A stretch of DNA of 64,000 nucleotides. Origin: Treponema sp. Its GTDB lineage: Bacteria > Spirochaetota > Spirochaetia > Treponematales > Treponemataceae. Location of the stretch: assembly GCA_024693045.1 (NCBI GenBank), contig JAILLQ010000019.1, forward strand, positions 1-64,000, in the 5' to 3' direction. This document shows positions 58,525 through 64,000 of the stretch, in pieces. The notes under the pieces are model-generated. The model was not told the DNA's origin. It searched no databases and saw only the letters and a program-made list of their open reading frames with translations. Each line of letters opens with the position of its first letter. Positions within the stretch are counted from its first letter, which is position 1. The position numbers and the translations under genes are program-made.

Positions 58525-59223
58525 TTAGCAGCCAATTTCTGTCCCGATAAATTCTTTTTCATCAAGAATGTTTCGGATATTTTCAATATTTTTTCCACTT
58601 GCACAGATTACTTTCATTTTGCATTCATCTGCTTTTTTAGAAGCGATTGGGTCAAAAGGACAGTTTTTACCTGGAGTCCATTCGTCTCCAACCATCTTTC
58701 GGAAATCAGCCCATGAGATTTTATCTATAGGTTTTGCTTCTGGATTTTTGCGTGGATCGTCTGTATAAACCTTTTCAATATTTGAAAGGTTTACAACTGT
58801 TTTAGCACCGTGTTTTTCTGCCAGTAAAACAGCATCATTGTCTGTAGAAAAGCCTGGGTGCCATCCTGCAGCAAGTAGAATTCTACCCTTGAATTCTATA
58901 GGAGCTGTTGGATCGTAAACAACGTCGTTCTGGCATAAATCTGCGAAACTTGCCTTTACAAGCTGGGCGTTCAAACGAGTTGCCATTATACCAATCCAGT
59001 CAGCTGCGTCTAAAGCTGAAGAACCGCCTGTTTTTTCTGCAATTGCCTTGTAGGCATTCTGGTATACTCTTGCTGGTGCTCCTCCGCCTACAACTAAAAT
59101 AAGTTTGCGGCTTTCGTCTTTGCTAAGCCAATCCTTTACCATAGAAATGAACTGGGTAAGAAATTCTGTATCCGGTGCATCAGGTACTACTATTGAACCA
59201 CCTACTGATAATACTTTTGTCAT
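58525..59223 (-). CDS. pyrH: UMP kinase, archaeal/spirochete type
   Basis: A 232-residue amino-acid-kinase-fold enzyme that phosphorylates UMP to UDP. It has the glycine-rich start SVGGSIVVP, VVGGGAPARVYQNA and the DNDAVLLAEKHGAKTVVNL core; the shape fits the shorter archaeal-type PyrH rather than the ~240-residue bacterial type. ATG 59223 has GGAG six bases upstream; a TTG at 59235 overlaps it. A 14-bp palindrome, TAGTCGAAAGACTA (59272-59285), lies in the upstream region. Confidence 0.85.
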   Translation of the reverse strand: MTKVLSVGGSIVVPDAPDTEFLTQFISMVKDWLSKDESRKLILVVGGGAPARVYQNAYKAIAEKTGGSSALDAADWIGIMATRLNAQLVKASFADLCQNDVVYDPTAPIEFKGRILLAAGWHPGFSTDNDAVLLAEKHGAKTVVNLSNIEKVYTDDPRKNPEAKPIDKISWADFRKMVGDEWTPGKNCPFDPIASKKADECKMKVICASGKNIENIRNILDEKEFIGTEIGC

Positions 59224-59297
59224 GTTTAACTCCAAATTAAAATATATAAGGCTTCATACAGAAACCGCTATTAGTCGAAAGACTATATTTCTTGCTA

Positions 59298-60998
59298 CTA
59301 GTATATACCAACAACCAGAGGATTTGACCAATAAGAACTGTATTTAATAGTTTTTCCGCTGGCTTCTTCCCAAATCGATTGCAGTGCATAACTTTTTTGC
59401 CTGTGTACAATTTTATTATTTGGTGCGGAAGGCTTTATCTCGTTCCATCCTCTACTAAATATTATATGCTGTCCGTCCATATTTCCAAAATAAAATTGCG
59501 ATGCTTCGATATCTTTTTGCCAGCTTTGGAAAGGCATTCCGGCTCCAAGCGCTGGATCTACAGGAACCCAACCAAAACTTGCCAGGTAGAATTCTGACCA
59601 CCAGTGATTTTGTGTTTTCATGTCAGAATTTACGATAAGTCCGCTGTCGGGAATAGCTGGAATTCCACAGGCTCTGAGTAAGGCTGTGTATATCATGGCA
59701 AAATCATAGGCATCTCCGTTTTTAGACTTTATAAGTTCTACAGGAGATTTGTCGCTTCTTTTTTTGTTATTTGCAATCGAATAATTTTGAATCATATAAT
59801 TATAAAGCAGTACTGCCTGATTATATGGATTTTTTTCTTTTCCTATAACTTTTTTTGCAAGTGCAATTACATCTTCATTGTCGGAAGGAACGCAAGCATC
59901 TGCTTTTGTATACAAGTTGATTAGGGTTTCGTTTATTGGTTCCGACAAATTTAACTTTGCGGCGGTTATTTGTGTACGGGTTTCATACACAGTAATGGCA
60001 AAACTTTGCTGAAAGGTTCTTTTTCCTAGAGGACTTTTTGCTCCTGTTGTCTGATGAATTATTGTATGCTGGAAGTCACTGATTACAGGTTCCTGTGAAT
60101 ACTCAGTCATTTGTACAAGTGGTTGTGAAGGTGTAATAAAAGGCCTGGGACTTCTAAGAATAATGTCGGAATCTTTATCGCCGTTTGTTTCGTCGATATC
60201 TACGCTAGTTTGAACAAGGAAAGTCCTTGGTGAAATAAAACTTTTCTTTCCTGCTTTAGAATCTATGAAAAATTTTCTCTTAGTCGATTTTCCTTTCTGT
60301 GTTTCAACATAAACAAATCCACTGGAAGCCCCGTCTGGTACATAAAGTTTTATTTCGGAATCATTCCAGTAAACATAGTTGTAATCGTCTTCACTAGCTT
60401 CTATAAAATTCAGCTCATCATTAACAGGATTAGTATTTTTTTCTTCCTCTTTGATTTCTCTGTCTGTTGAAAAGAATACTTTAGAGCGTTCCCGGGAATT
60501 ACCAAAATTTACACCTTTTATTGATATCAATGTTCCCGGATAAATTTTGTCTGGGGTAATGCTTGTAATAAGAGGTAAATTACTCTGCAGGTTCTGGTTT
60601 ACTGCAACAGGAGCAGCTGTAGTGTTTGCAAAAAAAGCTGGTTTTGAACGGCCGTCTTTAGTTTCAACTACAACAAGTCCGTCTTTGATATTTGCCGGTA
60701 GAACAACTTTGATTTCTGTTTCAGTCCAGGATAAATAAGAACTGGAAGTGAGTTTACTTCCTCCGAATTCTATGTAGCTTGTATCGCGGATTGAGCCAAA
60801 ATCCTTTCCTGTAATTATTATTAAATCTCCCGGAGCACCTACAGGAGGATTTATAGAATAGATTTCTGGTATCTTTTTTACATGAAAGTTAAAAAGTATC
60901 GAAAACAATGCAAAAATCACTACTAAGGAAAACCATAGTAATGATCTGAAAAGAGGTGATTTTCTAAAAAGATAACTTGTTGATTTTGTACTATTCAC
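59298..60998 (-). CDS. Membrane-anchored IPT/TIG protein with inactive-looking transglutaminase domain
   Basis: A 566-residue envelope protein. One TM anchor is near residues 15-38; two IPT/TIG immunoglobulin-like domains follow (IPEIYSINPPVGAPGDLI with GKDFG; ITSITPDKIYPGTLIS with GVNFGN), each with a PAFF/KRK-type end. From about 370 it has a transglutaminase-like fold. The catalytic cysteine position of 'GxC' is alanine (KNGDAYDFA, Ala430), while the histidine (NHWWSEFYL, His465) and aspartate (VPVDPAL, Asp481) remain. It should not be a normal protease or cross-linker. GTG 60998 overlaps the anti-sigma stop by 8 bases, so it is coupled to the sigma operon. Confidence 0.82.
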   Translation of the reverse strand: MNSTKSTSYLFRKSPLFRSLLWFSLVVIFALFSILFNFHVKKIPEIYSINPPVGAPGDLIIITGKDFGSIRDTSYIEFGGSKLTSSSYLSWTETEIKVVLPANIKDGLVVVETKDGRSKPAFFANTTAAPVAVNQNLQSNLPLITSITPDKIYPGTLISIKGVNFGNSRERSKVFFSTDREIKEEEKNTNPVNDELNFIEASEDDYNYVYWNDSEIKLYVPDGASSGFVYVETQKGKSTKRKFFIDSKAGKKSFISPRTFLVQTSVDIDETNGDKDSDIILRSPRPFITPSQPLVQMTEYSQEPVISDFQHTIIHQTTGAKSPLGKRTFQQSFAITVYETRTQITAAKLNLSEPINETLINLYTKADACVPSDNEDVIALAKKVIGKEKNPYNQAVLLYNYMIQNYSIANNKKRSDKSPVELIKSKNGDAYDFAMIYTALLRACGIPAIPDSGLIVNSDMKTQNHWWSEFYLASFGWVPVDPALGAGMPFQSWQKDIEASQFYFGNMDGQHIIFSRGWNEIKPSAPNNKIVHRQKSYALQSIWEEASGKTIKYSSYWSNPLVVGIY

Positions 60999-61731
60999 TT
61001 AAATTGTCCGGAATCATATTCACGGGCAGTTTAATTTCTATAGTATCGTCTTCTTCTTCCAAACCCGGAACATTGATTTTGATTGATATTTTTTTAGTTT
61101 CATCAAATTCCGGTCGCAGAACATCCACATTAGTTAAAGAAGAACTTAACCCTTCTGTATGCATAGGAGGACGAGGAGGTCCAAATCTGTGAGGAGGTGG
61201 ATTACCGTTCTCGAAATCCATTTCTACATTGTTATTTGCTGTTCCGACAGGAGTAGCATAACTTGCAGAATAGTCAAAATTTCCGTTTACTTTTACACTC
61301 TGGCTGACAGGTGTTGGAACTGACTGTGGACGGGCAACAGGTGCAATTGATGCAACTTGATTTGCGCTTGTATTATTTTTTGAAGAATTAGAAATGCTTA
61401 CAGGAACAATAGCGGCTACAAGAACTGCAGCAGCTGCAACTGCCCATTTTGTAATTTCTGGTGAAATCTTGAACTCTTTTACATGTACAGTATTTTTTGA
61501 ATAACGCATTTTTGTCTGTAAGCGTTCAAAACTTTTTTCCATGAAGTCATCATCAAGAATAATTGAATCAGAATCTTTTTGAAAAGCATTTTTCACTCTT
61601 CTTAAGGATTCTAACTTTGCAGCACATTTAGGACAATTTTTTACATGGGCTTCGTAGTCCTTAATGTACGCAGGAGAAAGTTCATTATCCAAGTAAATAG
61701 AATGAATGTCATCAGTTGGGCAAGAATACAT
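60991..61731 (-). CDS. Anti-sigma factor with zinc-binding ZAS domain
   Basis: A 246-residue regulator with an N-terminal anti-sigma domain carrying the His/Cys zinc motif (HVKNCPKC), one TM helix (about 107-125; WAVAAAAVLVAAIVPVSI) and a Ser/Asn/Pro-rich periplasmic part. It should hold the ECF sigma factor at the membrane until an envelope signal releases it. ATG 61731 (AGGT upstream) and GTG 61740 are both possible starts. The gene overlaps the sigma gene by at least 20 bases and is followed with overlap by the IPT/transglutaminase-fold gene, a candidate part of the signal pathway. Confidence 0.85.
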   Translation of the reverse strand: MYSCPTDDIHSIYLDNELSPAYIKDYEAHVKNCPKCAAKLESLRRVKNAFQKDSDSIILDDDFMEKSFERLQTKMRYSKNTVHVKEFKISPEITKWAVAAAAVLVAAIVPVSISNSSKNNTSANQVASIAPVARPQSVPTPVSQSVKVNGNFDYSASYATPVGTANNNVEMDFENGNPPPHRFGPPRPPMHTEGLSSSLTNVDVLRPEFDETKKISIKINVPGLEEEDDTIEIKLPVNMIPDNLSE

Positions 61732-62281
61732 TTTCGGCACCTACCATTTCTTCAAGTAATTTGCGGGCACGGAAGATTCGTACTTTTACATTACCTTCTG
61801 TTATGCCTACAATTTTACCAATTTCTTTGTAATTCAAGTCACTGTACTCTGCAAGTACAATAACTTCCTTCAGTTTTGGAGGCAGCTTGTTTAAAGCATC
61901 CTGGGCAGTTTTAATAGTTTCTGATCTTAAAAGCTCTGTTTCACCAGAATTGTAAATTCTAGTTTCTTCATATAAAGCTTTTTCGTAAGCTTTTCTTTCC
62001 CTGCTCTTACGCTTTACATAATTCAATGAAGCGTTTTTTACAACGCGAATCAACCAGAATTTTGCATCGTTAATTGTAGGAAAATTAAGTTGTTTTTCGT
62101 TGGCTTTAATCAGAGAATCGTGAGCCAGGTCTTCTGCTGCATCTTCATCGTTTACGATTCGATACGAGATTTTATACAGCATCTGCATAGTCTCACTATA
62201 AATCTTTTTAAAGTCAGCAGGATTAGCTGCGTTCAGAGGTTTTAAATTAGCTGTCTGACCGTCCATATTAAATAAACGCAC
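61712..62281 (-). CDS. ECF-type RNA polymerase sigma factor
   Basis: A 189-residue sigma-70 family protein with region 2 (MQMLYKISYRIVNDEDAAED; FWLIRVVKNASLNYVKRK) and region 4 (LPPKLKEVIVLAEYSDLNYK; TEGNVKVRIFRARKLL), without regions 1 and 3. It would direct transcription of envelope-stress or similar genes. Start is probably GTG 62281, after GGAGG. Its position next to cysS fits my memory of T. pallidum TP0091-TP0092 (cysS, sigma-24), which I could not check. It is 23 bases after the lipoprotein gene and overlaps its anti-sigma gene. Confidence 0.92.
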   Translation of the reverse strand: MRLFNMDGQTANLKPLNAANPADFKKIYSETMQMLYKISYRIVNDEDAAEDLAHDSLIKANEKQLNFPTINDAKFWLIRVVKNASLNYVKRKSRERKAYEKALYEETRIYNSGETELLRSETIKTAQDALNKLPPKLKEVIVLAEYSDLNYKEIGKIVGITEGNVKVRIFRARKLLEEMVGAENVFLPN

Positions 62282-62304
62282 GAAACCTCCAAAGGTTACA
62301 AAAA

Positions 62305-62715
62305 TTAATTAGAAACCTTAACATTATTCCACTTTGTAAGATCCATAACGGAAGAAGTGGTGATTTTTATTACTAAATCTTCTGTTGTTGTAAATGTAGA
62401 TTTACCCTGGGAAGCCTTGTATACTTCATTTCCATTGCTGTCTTTTAAGAGTATATCTGCTGTATAGGGACCGTCAACTGTTATTTTGATGTATGTAAAA
62501 CTGTATGAACCGTAAGTTCCCTCTACATTATAAGCTTCCATTGTTTCGTTAAAAACAGTTCCTTTTGGAATAGAAAGAGTTGAACTGCCAGCAGAATATA
62601 CTATGTATTTTCGCAAGGCTTCATCATTGTCATGCATGTCTCCGCTGCAAGATGAAAAAATTAGAGCAAAGGTAAAACTTATTGCTGTAAGTAAAAATTT
62701 TAAGTTTCGTGTCAT
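62305..62715 (-). CDS. Small lipoprotein
   Basis: A 136-residue lipoprotein: signal peptide with lipobox LIFSSC near residue 23, followed by an acidic start and a beta-rich domain of about 110 residues (STLSIPKGTVFNE; YSFTYIKITVDGPYTADILL; LVIKITTSSV). No known family. GGAG lies before ATG 62715. It is placed between cysS (14-base gap) and the ECF sigma gene (23-base gap), so it could be a regulated or signal-giving component of the sigma system. Confidence 0.6.
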   Translation of the reverse strand: MTRNLKFLLTAISFTFALIFSSCSGDMHDNDEALRKYIVYSAGSSTLSIPKGTVFNETMEAYNVEGTYGSYSFTYIKITVDGPYTADILLKDSNGNEVYKASQGKSTFTTTEDLVIKITTSSVMDLTKWNNVKVSN

Positions 62716-62729
62716 TTTTTAACAACTCC

Positions 62730-64000
62730 TTATCCACGTTTCCAAGTTGGTCCCTGTGGTGTATCTATAATAGTTATTCCCCTTTTTACTAATTCATCAC
62801 GGATTTTGTCTGCGGTGGCAAAATCTTTGGCTTTTTTTGCATCTGTTCTTTCTTTTACAAGTGCATCGATTTCAGCAGCTTCAGGATCTCCTGAATGATC
62901 TGGCATTAGGGCTTTTGCTTCGTCATTCGCCTTTTTCTGAACAGCTGCGGCTGATTTCAGCAAACTAAGGCTCAGTACGCTGTCCATTCGGTCAATCAAT
63001 TCAAGAGCTTCTTTTGCTTCAAGGGAAGAATCCTTGATAACCTTGTTCAAAACACTAAGTGCAACTGGTGTAAGAAGATCGTTTTCAAGACCAGATTTAA
63101 AGTTATCCAGGTAGGCTGAGGCTTTTTCTGAAAGGCCAGTGCGGTCATCAGCCTGTCCCTTTTTGTAGCTTTTTCCTTCTGTAAGTGTAATTCCACCTTT
63201 TTGTGCGAGTTTTGCAATTTTCTGAATCAGAGCAAGTCTACCGTTTTTTGCTGATTCAAGTGCGTCCAGGCTAAAAATGAGCTGTTTTCTGTAGTGTCCG
63301 CCCAAAAGGAAGAATCTGTAATCCAAAGCTTCATAGCCCTTGTCTTTTAATGAAAATCCCTTTTCTGCAGGAAGAGAGGTTTGTAAAGTAATGAATTTTC
63401 CGGAAGATTTACTCATCTTTCCGCCTTCAAGAATAAGGAATTCATTATGAAGCCAGTATTTTACCCAAGGACCTTCTTTGCGGTCTTCTTCGCTAAAACT
63501 TCCTTCGCTCTGGGCAATTTCATTAGTGTGGTGTACAGGTACATGGTCGATTCCACCAGTATGAATATCAATGTGTTTTCCAAGATATTTCATACTCATT
63601 GCTGAACATTCAATGTGCCAACCAGGGTAGCCTCTTCCCCAAGGAGAATCCCATGTCATAGCTTGATTTTCGAATTTTGATTTTGTAAACCAGAGTACAA
63701 AGTCTCCAGGATTTCGTTTGTTTTCGTCGATTACAACTTCTTTTCTCTTTCCTGCACCTTCTTTTAATTCATCTATGTTGAGGTTTGCAAGTTTTCCGTA
63801 ATCAGGATAAGTTGAAATATCAAAATACAAGTTTCCACCGGCCATATAAGTGTGTCCGTTTTCTTCTATTTTTTTGATAAGTTCAATCATTTCCTGTATA
63901 TGCTCTGTAGCTTTACAGATAACATCCGGACGGCGAATATTTAATGCGTCTATGTCTTTTAGGAAAGCGTCTGTGTAGAATTGTGCAACTTCAAGAACTG
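62730..64000 (-). CDS. cysS: Cysteinyl-tRNA synthetase (5' end outside window)
   Basis: The frame stays open to the right edge, and at least 422 C-terminal residues are visible. It charges tRNA-Cys. Visible are the zinc/active-site segment PGWHIECSAMS, IDIHTGGIDHVPVHH, the ATP-binding KMSKSSGKF loop and the DALR-like anticodon domain ending in GITIIDTPQGPTWKRG. The upstream part up to the edge (FYTDAFLKDIDALNIRRPDV and KATEHIQEM) is continuous with CysRS, while the N-terminal HIGH region is off the edge. It is the first visible gene of the cysS-lipoprotein-sigma-anti-sigma operon. Confidence 0.95.
   Translation of the reverse strand, partial: VLEVAQFYTDAFLKDIDALNIRRPDVICKATEHIQEMIELIKKIEENGHTYMAGGNLYFDISTYPDYGKLANLNIDELKEGAGKRKEVVIDENKRNPGDFVLWFTKSKFENQAMTWDSPWGRGYPGWHIECSAMSMKYLGKHIDIHTGGIDHVPVHHTNEIAQSEGSFSEEDRKEGPWVKYWLHNEFLILEGGKMSKSSGKFITLQTSLPAEKGFSLKDKGYEALDYRFFLLGGHYRKQLIFSLDALESAKNGRLALIQKIAKLAQKGGITLTEGKSYKKGQADDRTGLSEKASAYLDNFKSGLENDLLTPVALSVLNKVIKDSSLEAKEALELIDRMDSVLSLSLLKSAAAVQKKANDEAKALMPDHSGDPEAAEIDALVKERTDAKKAKDFATADKIRDELVKRGITIIDTPQGPTWKRG

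Overview
The window is a gene-dense, AT-rich bacterial chromosome segment that reads as a Treponema-type spirochete. Supporting signs are several spirochete-style lipoproteins, an archaeal-type UMP kinase, and a folD / small beta-barrel / lipoprotein cluster and a cysS / ECF sigma pair that recall my memory of the T. pallidum gene order. The bat (MoxR/VWA) operon and the base composition also fit. The biosynthetic content (complete trp operon, argC) suggests a free-living or gut/rumen commensal relative rather than the reduced pathogen. Genus is an inference; no rRNA or tRNA gene was seen.

Layout: 1-2456 (+) is the end of aroE, then rpiA and an RluA-type pseudouridine synthase. 2458-5406 (-) is a large EAL protein with a degenerate GGDEF. 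6111-12776 (-) is a five-gene trp operon carrying all seven functions through two fusions, driven by one promoter flanked by two matching operator-like palindromes. 12865-14724 (-) holds argC and a secreted protein. 14857-16274 (-) is a DUF4956/VTC polyphosphate-polymerase pair, divergent from a LuxR-type regulator. 17814-21528 (-) is folE2-miaB-LapA-like-SPOR. folD (-) faces an outer-membrane/lipoprotein pair (+) across an operator-like inverted repeat. 24784-30738 (-) has a secreted protein, a SPOR protein, coaE and polA. 30837-36427 (-) is a PRPP/uracil salvage operon (prs, an FGGY-kinase/HAD fusion, upp, uraA). 36494-44233 (-) holds a Ca/Na exchanger, an FbpABC-type iron transporter, a solute-binding lipoprotein and an aminotransferase.

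44320-52216 (+) is the moxR-bat operon, interrupted by a roughly 350-bp array of four structured repeats, followed by Smr. Then come a DnaJ-like membrane protein, infA, a DksA-like protein, a PHP phosphatase, a hybrid kinase with its response regulator, a DJ-1 protein and pyrH. The window ends in a cysS-lipoprotein-ECF sigma-anti-sigma-transglutaminase-fold operon (-).

The most unusual items are the 45308-45656 repeat array, whose stems show compensatory changes between copies, and a GC-rich palindromic element inserted in frame in polA. Others are the FGGY-HAD fusion in the uracil salvage operon, a transglutaminase-fold protein that has lost its catalytic cysteine, a terminator placed before the stop codon of the DnaJ-like gene, and several genes whose promoters abut the start codon and imply leaderless mRNAs.
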